The position numbers and the translations under genes were made by a program. The notes under the pieces are model-generated. The model saw only the letters and a list, made by a program, of their open reading frames with translations. It was not told the DNA's origin and ran no database searches. Below are positions 1 to 6,688 of a stretch of DNA of 64,000 bases, in pieces (positions within the stretch are counted from its first letter, which is position 1; every line of letters begins with the position of its first letter). Source of the DNA: Qipengyuania marincola (GTDB lineage Bacteria > Pseudomonadota > Alphaproteobacteria > Sphingomonadales > Sphingomonadaceae); the NCBI RefSeq assembly GCF_029688625.1, contig NZ_JARULC010000002.1, positions 620,001-684,000 on the forward strand, read 5' to 3'.

Positions 1-384
1 CTCGGCGAATCCGCGGATGGCGACGACAAGCACGCGCTGCCCATCGGGTTGCGGGGTCGCGCCCTGTTCGAATCCGGCTTCGGCGTGGAAGACGTCAACC
101 AGCGCCGTGCCCAAGGCTGGGTATTCCGCAAGACGAAGCTGTCCGACGAGTTTGATTTCGAGGCCGCACGCGAGCGACTGCCGGACGCAGCCAATATGCT
201 GCTGCTGATGCGTGAAGACGGCACGATCCGCTTTTTCACTCACGCCGCGAGGCCCGAGCCGCGTGCAGGCGACACGATCATCAGCTTTTCCCCGCCGCAG
301 GACCGCAGCCCTGAAGATGCGGCTGCCAAGCGGGCAAACAAGAAGAAAAAGCCGCGCGAAGACGGCAAGGAGGCTCCGGCATGA
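1..384 (+). CDS. C-terminal part of probable cation/proton antiporter (partial)
   Basis: The reading frame is open from the first base, so this is the 3' end of a longer gene and no start is assigned. The visible 127 residues contain a compact alpha/beta stretch ending in GDTIISFSPP, which resembles the regulatory C-terminal domain (TrkA-C/RCK-C like) of NhaP-type sodium/proton antiporters seen in sphingomonads. The tail is Lys-rich (ANKKKKPRED) and probably cytoplasmic. The stop codon overlaps the ATG of the following OmpA-like lipoprotein gene by 4 nt (ATGA), suggesting co-transcription. No membrane segment falls inside the window, so the antiporter identity is an inference from this domain only; another RCK-C-bearing transporter is possible. 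Confidence 0.5.
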   Translation, partial: LGESADGDDKHALPIGLRGRALFESGFGVEDVNQRRAQGWVFRKTKLSDEFDFEAARERLPDAANMLLLMREDGTIRFFTHAARPEPRAGDTIISFSPPQDRSPEDAAAKRANKKKKPREDGKEAPA

Positions 385-1016
385 GGACTGTAATGGCCAT
401 CAAGCAATGGTTCGGCTTGGGGCTTGGCGTGGCGATGCTCGCCGCATGCGGCGACCGGGAGCCCGATCCGGCGCCCCAGCCGACGCCTAGCGATGAACCC
501 CGTTCCATTTTTGTCGACGGATCAGGCACGGAGCCAACCGAGACCGAGGCGGCTCTGGGACCACTTGAGACGACGATCGGCTTCCCTGACAATTCCGGAC
601 TTTCGGAAGCGGCACGGGCCGAGCTGGCCACCGTTGTCGAATCCCCGCAAGTTGCTCAGGGCGGCGCGATTATCCTGCGCGGTCACTCCGACTCGGGGGG
701 CGGCGATGAAGCCAATCTGCGCGCATCGCAGGGACGGGCCGAAATTGTCCGCAACTTCATGGTCGAAAACGGTATTGATGAAGAGCGAATCGAGATCATC
801 GCCTTCGGCGAACAAAACCCCGTGGCACCCAATGCGCTGCCCGACGGATCGCCCAATGAGGAGGGCCGTCGCCAAAACCGCAGGGTCGAGATCCTCGTGG
901 AATCCTCGGGCGAGGGTGCCGAAAGCGATACCGCCAGCGGCGAACCCACCATCGCAGAAACAATCGCAGACGAGGTCGAGGCGCAGCGCGGCGAACAGGC
1001 TGAGCAGTCGCAATAA
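381..1016 (+). CDS. OmpA-family peptidoglycan-binding lipoprotein
   Basis: A 211-residue protein with an N-terminal lipoprotein signal (hydrophobic stretch around residues 10-22, lipobox LAAC with Cys at about 23), an acidic Pro-rich linker, and an OmpA_C domain at roughly residues 65-175. The domain shows the peptidoglycan-binding hallmarks RGHSDSGG and NRRVEI. It probably anchors the outer membrane to the cell wall. The start at 381 is chosen because AAGGAGG (367-373) sits 7 nt upstream; an in-frame ATG at 393 is less well placed. The start overlaps the stop of the upstream antiporter fragment. The Glu/Ser-rich C-terminal tail of about 35 residues has no recognised function. Confidence 0.85.
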   Translation: MRTVMAIKQWFGLGLGVAMLAACGDREPDPAPQPTPSDEPRSIFVDGSGTEPTETEAALGPLETTIGFPDNSGLSEAARAELATVVESPQVAQGGAIILRGHSDSGGGDEANLRASQGRAEIVRNFMVENGIDEERIEIIAFGEQNPVAPNALPDGSPNEEGRRQNRRVEILVESSGEGAESDTASGEPTIAETIADEVEAQRGEQAEQSQ

Positions 1017-1107
1017 CGAGGTCTCGGCAGAAGCTCCGTATTGACGAATGGCGCGCTGCGGTGGCAAGGGCCTGCTGCTTGGCGCGACCGACCACGGGCG
1101 CGCAGAT

Positions 1108-1181
1108 GCGGGTATAGCATAGTGGTAATGCTCCAGCCTTCCAAGCTGGCTAGAGGGGTTCGATTCCCCTTACCCGCTCCA
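1108..1181 (+). tRNA. tRNA-Gly (anticodon UCC)
   Basis: The acceptor stem gcgggta (1108-1114) pairs with tacccgc (1171-1177), followed by discriminator T and an encoded CCA (1179-1181). The anticodon stem CCAGC/GCTGG encloses loop CTTCCAA with anticodon TCC, which reads GGA/GGG glycine codons. The T-loop GTTCGATTC is canonical. The gene stands alone on the plus strand between the OmpA-like lipoprotein gene and panC. Confidence 0.96.
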
Positions 1182-1345
1182 CCCTTTCCGATCGCGATAT
1201 GAGAAAAAGGCCGGATGCCCGAACGGCTTGCGTGCGGAACACCCGACCCCTTGCGATCCCGGAAGGGCCCGAGGGCTCTTCGCGATGATTCTACGATAGT
1301 CCGCAGCGCCGCATCGCGGCAGTCACACAGTCGGGGGACAGGGCG

Positions 1346-2197
1346 TCAGACAGCCAGCGGCATATTGTCGATCAGGCGCGTTCCGCCGATCCTTGCAGCG
1401 ACGAACAGGCGCGCATTTCCATTATCCCGATCGAGAGGAGCCAGGCTGTCCGCGTCTCGGATTTCGGCATAATCGACGCTGTCGAAGCCGGCGACGTGAA
1501 GGGTCTCGCGCAGATTCCCCAGGGGGCGCTCCACCCCTCCGCCTTCTGCGAGAATTGCGATCGCATCGCGCATCGCCTTGGGCAAGGCAGCCGCTCGCGC
1601 GCGGTGGTCCGGCGAAAGATAAGCGTTCCGGCTGCTCATCGCGAGACCGTCCTCCTCGCGCACGATCGGCATCCCGAGGATCGCATCGACATGGGGACGC
1701 ACGAAGTCGAGATCTCGCGCCATCCGCCGGATCACTGCCAGCTGTTGCCAGTCCTTCTCGCCGAACACCGCGATGTCCGGGCGAACCTGATTGAACAGCT
1801 TGCACACGACAGTCGCGACACCATCGAAATGGCCGGGCCGGTTGGCGCCGCACAGCCCGTCGCTCACGCCGGCCACCGAGATGTTGGTTGCATAGCCTTC
1901 GGGATAGACTTCGCTAGGCTGCGGTGCCCACAACAGGTCCACACCTTCAGCGATCAACAGCCGGCTATCGCGGTCAAGCTGGCGCGGATAGGCGTCGAGA
2001 TCCTCTCCCGCGCCGAATTGGCGTGGATTGACGAAAATCGACACGGCGACGTGATCGGCCCGTTGCCGGGCGAAGCGCACGAGCGTCAGATGCCCTTCGT
2101 GGAGCGCCCCCATGGTCGGGACGAGAGCAAGAGACCCCTTGCTGCGCAAGGTCGGCGTGGTTTGCCGCAGCTCGGCGAGAGTCGAAATGGTCTTCAC
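1346..2197 (-). CDS. panC: pantoate-beta-alanine ligase
   Basis: PanC condenses pantoate with beta-alanine using ATP, the last step of pantothenate synthesis, in the cytoplasm. The 283-residue length is normal for the family. Visible motifs are the nucleotidyltransferase signature PTMGALHEGH (residues 27-36), SIFVNPRQF, the GEKDWQQL segment and the KMSKS-equivalent MSSRN. The start is a GTG at 2195-2197 with GGAG 7 nt upstream. The 78-nt space between the CsgG-like gene and panC contains a 17-bp perfect hairpin next to this Shine-Dalgarno. panB is not in the window. Confidence 0.96.
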   Translation of the reverse strand: MKTISTLAELRQTTPTLRSKGSLALVPTMGALHEGHLTLVRFARQRADHVAVSIFVNPRQFGAGEDLDAYPRQLDRDSRLLIAEGVDLLWAPQPSEVYPEGYATNISVAGVSDGLCGANRPGHFDGVATVVCKLFNQVRPDIAVFGEKDWQQLAVIRRMARDLDFVRPHVDAILGMPIVREEDGLAMSSRNAYLSPDHRARAAALPKAMRDAIAILAEGGGVERPLGNLRETLHVAGFDSVDYAEIRDADSLAPLDRDNGNARLFVAARIGGTRLIDNMPLAV

Positions 2198-2211
2198 GGA
2201 AAGGCTCCGGC

Positions 2212-2261
2212 CAGGGGAGAAGGGACGGTGCCGTGCTTGTGGCTCCGTCCCTTCTCCCCTG
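2212..2261 (-). promoter_or_regulatory. 17-bp perfect inverted repeat in the csgG-like/panC spacer
   Basis: Positions 2212-2228 are exactly complementary to 2245-2261, with a 16-nt loop. The repeat lies 14 nt after the stop of the CsgG-like gene and 14 nt before the panC GTG on the minus strand; the panC Shine-Dalgarno (2205-2208) is just downstream of the stem. There is no T-tract after the stem, so it is not a classical intrinsic terminator. It could be a 3'-end stabiliser for the upstream transcript or a structure that affects panC initiation. Confidence 0.6.
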
Positions 2262-2275
2262 CAAGACCCTAGATT

Positions 2276-3049
2276 TCAGCGCGCCTCGGGCGCTGCTGCG
2301 GCCGCATCCACCGGCAGGCCGCCGAGCTGGTAGACGAGGTCGCTGTAGGCATTGAGATAGGCGAGTACGATGATCTGCCCGATGGCGGTATTCTCGTAAC
2401 TGCCGAAGCCACCCGCTCCGCCGCCTCCGCGGCCGAACAGACCCCCTCCGGCTGCCCAGCCAAGGTCCTTCTTGCGGAAATAGCCTTCCACCAGCGCTTC
2501 CTCCACGGTGGTCCGGGCGTTCACAACCGACAAGGTGACGTTTGCTTCCCCTTTCTTGACCGAGATGCCGCCCGCCAGCGCGCCCGCGGCACGGCCGAAA
2601 AGACCGCCCACGACGCCTCCGAGCACGCCGCCGCCACCCCCCGAATTGCTGTTCGCGCTGACGATGTCAGGCTGGAGGAAATAATCCGCGGCCTTCACCT
2701 GTCCGCCGCCGAGATTGGAGCCTTCCTGCAGTTCCCCCTGCTCCGCGAGGGCACGTTCCATCGCGCGGCTCTGCATGGACCGTCCACGATTGACTAGGGT
2801 GAAGCACCCGGAGCGCTGGACGAATACGCGCAGGATTGCCTCTGGGCTGCCAAGATTGAATTCGCGCCACCACTGGTTATCCGGCTCGACGATTGCGACG
2901 GTGCCAAGATTACGCGTGCATCGCGGGATCTCCATCGTCGCGCGATCCTGTGCCTGCCGACCTGACGAACGGCCCTGCGCATCGGCCGGCTCGGCTGCGA
3001 TAGCGAAGCCGGAGATCAATGCCATTGCTGCGAGTGCATGGGCTTTCAT
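2276..3049 (-). CDS. CsgG/HfaB-like secreted protein
   Basis: A 257-residue exported protein. The N-terminus (MKAHALAAMALISGFAIA) is a signal peptide with cleavage near ADAQG. The body resembles CsgG/HfaB-type proteins: a first strand containing LGTVAIVE, the FTLVNRG segment, a central Gly-rich stretch GGGGGVLGGVVGGLFGR, and a C-terminal AYSDLVYQLGG. Relatives form or associate with outer-membrane secretion pores or holdfast anchors; the actual role here is unknown. The start at 3049 is preferred over an upstream in-frame ATG at 3169 because it begins the signal peptide and has a GGGGG-type ribosome site. Two Gly-rich segments (about residues 130-160 and 205-220) are unusual. The gene is divergent from mipZ. 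Confidence 0.7.
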   Translation of the reverse strand: MKAHALAAMALISGFAIAAEPADAQGRSSGRQAQDRATMEIPRCTRNLGTVAIVEPDNQWWREFNLGSPEAILRVFVQRSGCFTLVNRGRSMQSRAMERALAEQGELQEGSNLGGGQVKAADYFLQPDIVSANSNSGGGGGVLGGVVGGLFGRAAGALAGGISVKKGEANVTLSVVNARTTVEEALVEGYFRKKDLGWAAGGGLFGRGGGGAGGFGSYENTAIGQIIVLAYLNAYSDLVYQLGGLPVDAAAAAPEAR

Positions 3050-3271
3050 ACGAACCCCCTTTCCATCTTCGAATGATGCGGCTGGCCGTTGCCAGTGCCG
3101 CTCTGCAAGATGCGCCCCTGCCGCCGGGGATAGCATGATCGGTCCGAATGGCTTGTATGTCTGCGCCATGTGTAAAATACACTCGGCCAGATAGCGCCCC
3201 CGCGTTGCGGGGCACCGGCAGACTGGTTAGGGACGAAAGACCGATAACAGACCGCAGGTATCCAGCTTTCC

Positions 3272-4081
3272 ATGTCGCGCACGCCGCACCGAATTGTTTT
3301 CGCCAATGAGAAGGGCGGCACGGGCAAGTCGACCACCGCGGTCCACGTCGCGGTTGCGCTGGCCTTTCGTGGCGCGCAGGTCGCGGCGTTCGATCTCGAC
3401 CACCGGCAACGCACCATGTGCCGCTATTTCGAGAACCGGGCTGATACCATGGACCGGCGCGAGATCGCCGTGCCGACCGCGGATTGCCATGTCGTCGACG
3501 GGATCGACGAGAGCCAGTTCGAGGCCTTTGTGAAAGGACATGCCCAGGGTGCCGACGTCGTCGTCATCGACACGCCCGGGCGTGATGACCCGCTGGCCCG
3601 CCATGCAGCGACCACCGCTGATACTCTGGTCACGCCGATGAACGACAGCTTCGTCGATTTCGACCTAATCGGCCAGGTCGAGGGCGAGAGCTTCAAGGTG
3701 AAGCGCCTGTCCTTCTATGCCGAGCTAATCTGGGAGGCACGGCTGAAGCGGAGCCGCGCCACCATCGATGATGCGCGCCCCCAGATGGACTGGGTGGTGG
3801 TGCGCAACCGCACCGGCCATACGGAGGCGCGCAACATGGCACGGATCGAGCAGGCACTGGGCGAGCTGTCGCGCCGCGTCGGCTTTCGCGTTGCCAAGGG
3901 TCTTTCCGAACGCGTGATCTATCGCGAGCTCTTCCCATCCGGCCTTACGCTGCTGGACAAGGGCCATTTGGGTGATCTCGGCACGAGCCACCTGGTCGCC
4001 CGGCAGGAGCTGCGCTCGCTCATCGCCAGCCTCAACCTGCCCGGCGCGGCCTTTCCTCAGCCAGCCGAAAGCGCAGCCTGA
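3272..4081 (+). CDS. mipZ: MipZ-like division-plane positioning ATPase (ParA family)
   Basis: A 269-residue ParA/MinD-superfamily ATPase. It has the deviant Walker A KGGTGKST (residues 14-21) with the signature Lys, the DLDHRQRT segment where ParA proteins have the switch, and VVIDTPGRDD as Walker B. In Caulobacter, MipZ dimerises on ATP, forms a gradient from ParB at the poles and inhibits FtsZ, placing the septum at midcell. The DLDHRQ rather than D-x-D-P-Q pattern fits MipZ better than ParA or MinD. The stop TGA overlaps by one base the ATG of the J-domain gene, so the two are probably translated together. No parAB or ftsZ lies in the window. Confidence 0.88.
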   Translation: MSRTPHRIVFANEKGGTGKSTTAVHVAVALAFRGAQVAAFDLDHRQRTMCRYFENRADTMDRREIAVPTADCHVVDGIDESQFEAFVKGHAQGADVVVIDTPGRDDPLARHAATTADTLVTPMNDSFVDFDLIGQVEGESFKVKRLSFYAELIWEARLKRSRATIDDARPQMDWVVVRNRTGHTEARNMARIEQALGELSRRVGFRVAKGLSERVIYRELFPSGLTLLDKGHLGDLGTSHLVARQELRSLIASLNLPGAAFPQPAESAA

Positions 4082-4389
4082 TGCTGCGTCTGATCGCCCT
4101 GGCGCTGCTGTTGAGCGTGCTCTGCCGCTGGCTTCTGGGTCGCTGGCCGTGGGAATATCTGCGCGGTCCGGATTCGCGCTCGCAAGCGCTTTTCCGGGCG
4201 CGCAAGCTGCTGGGCGTGGGAGCGCGTGCAGACGCCAGGGAAATTCGGGATGCGCATCGGCGCATGACAGCGATGATCCATCCCGATAGGGGTGGCAACA
4301 ATGCCCAGATGCAGGACCTTAACGCTGCACGCGACCTGTTGCTGAACGATCTGCCATACGAACCGCCGGAGCATCCCAATGAGCCATGA
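4081..4389 (+). CDS. membrane-anchored J-domain protein
   Basis: A 102-residue protein with an N-terminal hydrophobic segment (residues 2-20) and a C-terminal J domain with the invariant HPD at residues 67-69 (IHPDRGG). This is the layout of Tim14/DjlA-like short J proteins that recruit DnaK to the membrane. The ATG overlaps the mipZ stop by one base, and the 3' end overlaps the phosphomannomutase start by 11 nt, giving a compact three-gene operon. It has no zinc-finger or substrate-binding domains, so it is a co-chaperone rather than DnaJ itself. The client is unknown. Confidence 0.85.
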   Translation: MLRLIALALLLSVLCRWLLGRWPWEYLRGPDSRSQALFRARKLLGVGARADAREIRDAHRRMTAMIHPDRGGNNAQMQDLNAARDLLLNDLPYEPPEHPNEP

Positions 4390-5785
4390 ATTCGACCCCA
4401 CAGTCCTGCGGGAATACGACATCAGGGGCATCATCGGCGAAACGCTCGGTCCCGACGATGCCCGCGCGATCGGCCGCACCTTCGGCTCCATGCTTGCCGA
4501 AGCGGGCGGCAACCGCGTTGCAGTCGGCTATGACGGGCGCGTATCGTCGCCGATCCTCGAACATGCGCTGGTCGAGGGGCTTACCGCGGCGGGTTGCGAT
4601 GCTGTGCGGGTCGGCATGGGTCCAACTCCCATGCTATACTACGCCGAAGCATCGGATGACGAAATCGATGGCGGTATTCAGATAACCGGCAGCCACAACC
4701 CCGCCAATTACAATGGCTTCAAAATGGTATTCCAGGGGCGTCCGTTCTTCGGATTGGACATCCAGGAGCTTGGCCGCCGCTCTGCTGCGGGGAATTGGGC
4801 CGACGGGACCGGCGCGGTCGAAACCCGCGACGTGATGGACGCCTATATCGCCAAGATGGTGTCTGCTCTCGAAGGGGTGGACACCGCCCGCCTCGCATCG
4901 CTGCGGGTTGGCTGGGATGCGGGCAATGGCGCCGCCGGCCCGGCGCTCGAACAACTTGTCGAGCGGCTGCCGGGCGAGCATCACCTGCTGTTCACAGAAG
5001 TCGATGGCAATTTTCCCAATCATCATCCCGATCCGACGGTCGAGGCCAATCTCGAGGACCTGCGCAAACTTGTCGCGGAAAAGTCGCTCGATTTCGGTAT
5101 CGCTTTCGATGGCGATGGCGACCGGATCGGGGCGATCGACGGCGAGGGACGGGTGATCTGGGGCGATCAATTGCTGATGATCTACGCCGAGGATCTGCTG
5201 GCCAGGCGTGATGACGCGCCCGTAATCATTGCCGATGTGAAGGCCAGTCGGGCCCTCTTTGACCACGTCGCGGCCTGTGGCGGCACTCCGCAGATGTGGA
5301 AGACCGGCCATTCGCTAATCAAATCCAAAATGAAGGAAACGGGCTCGCCGCTGGCCGGCGAGATGAGCGGGCATGTGTTTTTCGCCGATGAATATTTCGG
5401 CTTCGACGACGCGCTTTATGCCGGCGTTCGGCTGCTCGCCGCTTCGGCGCGGCTCGGTAAGTCCGTGACCGAGCTACGTGGTGCAATGCCCGACATGATC
5501 AACACGCCCGAAATGCGTTTCCAGGTCGATGAGAGACGCAAGTTCGCAGCAATAGAAGAGGTGAAGGAGCGGCTCAAGGACAGCCCTGACGAGGTCGACG
5601 GCACTGATGGCGTGCGCGTGACGAACGCCGATGGCTGGTGGCTGCTGCGCGCCTCGAACACACAGGACGTGCTGGTCGCGCGTGCGGAAAGCGAGACGCA
5701 ACAGGGGCTTGGCAGGCTGATGGAGCAGATCGACGAGCAGCTCGCGCTCAGCGGCCTCGAACGGGGCGAGAGCGTCGGGCACTAG
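4379..5785 (+). CDS. phosphomannomutase/phosphoglucomutase
   Basis: A 468-residue alpha-D-phosphohexomutase of the ManB/AlgC type, which interconverts hexose 6-phosphate and 1-phosphate for sugar-nucleotide and envelope polysaccharide synthesis. Key motifs are the phosphoserine loop TGSHNP (Ser at about 105), the metal-binding DGDGDR (244-249), the sugar-binding GEMSGH and the C-terminal phosphate-binding RASNT. The gene overlaps the J-domain gene by 11 nt. Substrate preference (mannose or glucose) cannot be told from sequence alone. The length is normal for the family. Confidence 0.93.
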   Translation: MSHEFDPTVLREYDIRGIIGETLGPDDARAIGRTFGSMLAEAGGNRVAVGYDGRVSSPILEHALVEGLTAAGCDAVRVGMGPTPMLYYAEASDDEIDGGIQITGSHNPANYNGFKMVFQGRPFFGLDIQELGRRSAAGNWADGTGAVETRDVMDAYIAKMVSALEGVDTARLASLRVGWDAGNGAAGPALEQLVERLPGEHHLLFTEVDGNFPNHHPDPTVEANLEDLRKLVAEKSLDFGIAFDGDGDRIGAIDGEGRVIWGDQLLMIYAEDLLARRDDAPVIIADVKASRALFDHVAACGGTPQMWKTGHSLIKSKMKETGSPLAGEMSGHVFFADEYFGFDDALYAGVRLLAASARLGKSVTELRGAMPDMINTPEMRFQVDERRKFAAIEEVKERLKDSPDEVDGTDGVRVTNADGWWLLRASNTQDVLVARAESETQQGLGRLMEQIDEQLALSGLERGESVGH

Positions 5786-5807
5786 GCTGGGATCAGGGGA
5801 GATGTCG

Positions 5808-6653
5808 ATGAAGAGATTCGTGATGGCCGGTGCGGCTGGCTTGATGTTGCTGGCGTCCGCACCTGCGAGCGCTCAGGCGGAAGACACGGCTGCGGGCGAG
5901 GACCTGACGGGCGAGCAGCTCGCGGAATTTGGTGCTCTGATGGGCCAGGTCTTCCAGACCGAACCTCTCACGGCCACGCAGGAGGCCCGGCTCCCGCAGG
6001 CGCGAGCGCTTGTCGAAACGATGATGCCCGACGGCTTTTACGGCCAGATGATGGGCGACGTCATGGACAAGATGATGCGTCCGATGATGACCATGTTTTC
6101 TACGCCCGATTTCATCCTTGCGGCGCGCCTCTCGCTCGAAGACGGCGCTCTCGACGACCTCGAGGAGAGCGAAAAGGCCGAGCTGCTCGAAATGCTCGAT
6201 CCCGCCCATGATCGCCGTGTTGACGCCATCATCAATGTGCTGACGGGGCAGATGGCGGGCATGTTCGAGGTAATGGAAGACCCGATGCGCGACGGGCTGT
6301 CGAAGGCTTATGCCGTACGGTTCGACCAAGACCAGTTGGCCGATATCGGTGCCTTCTTTGCGACTCCGACGGGCGAGATCTACGCTCGCGAGCAGATGGC
6401 GTTGTTCGCCGATCCGCAAGTCATGCAGGCGAGCATGCAGGCGCTGCCGGCAATGATGAGCGGATTCGGCGATATGGAAGCCACGATGAAGGAAGCGATG
6501 GCTTCCTTGCCCAAAGAGCGATCATACGAGGACCTCGACACGGCGCAAAGGCGACGGATGGCGCAATTGCTGGGTCTTGATGTCGACAGCCTCGCAGAGG
6601 TGGTGCTCCCGCCGAAGCCCGTCGAGAGTGAGGGCGTCGACGCGGGCATGTAG
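5808..6653 (+). CDS. secreted DUF2059-like protein
   Basis: About 281 residues with a clear signal peptide (MKRFVMAGAAGLMLLASAPASA). The mature part is helical, very Met- and acid-rich, and its second half (DGLSKAYAVRFDQDQLADIGAFFATPTGEIYARE) resembles the DUF2059 domain found in periplasmic proteins of Proteobacteria. The function is unknown. The start at 5808 is chosen over the ATG at 5802 because AGGGGAG (5795-5801) is 6 nt from 5808 but directly abuts 5802. The gene is 22 nt downstream of the phosphomannomutase gene and may be the last gene of that operon. Confidence 0.7.
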   Translation: MKRFVMAGAAGLMLLASAPASAQAEDTAAGEDLTGEQLAEFGALMGQVFQTEPLTATQEARLPQARALVETMMPDGFYGQMMGDVMDKMMRPMMTMFSTPDFILAARLSLEDGALDDLEESEKAELLEMLDPAHDRRVDAIINVLTGQMAGMFEVMEDPMRDGLSKAYAVRFDQDQLADIGAFFATPTGEIYAREQMALFADPQVMQASMQALPAMMSGFGDMEATMKEAMASLPKERSYEDLDTAQRRRMAQLLGLDVDSLAEVVLPPKPVESEGVDAGM

Positions 6654-6688
6654 CCCGGGCTACGGCAGCGCGCGGAACGCTTGCGGAC

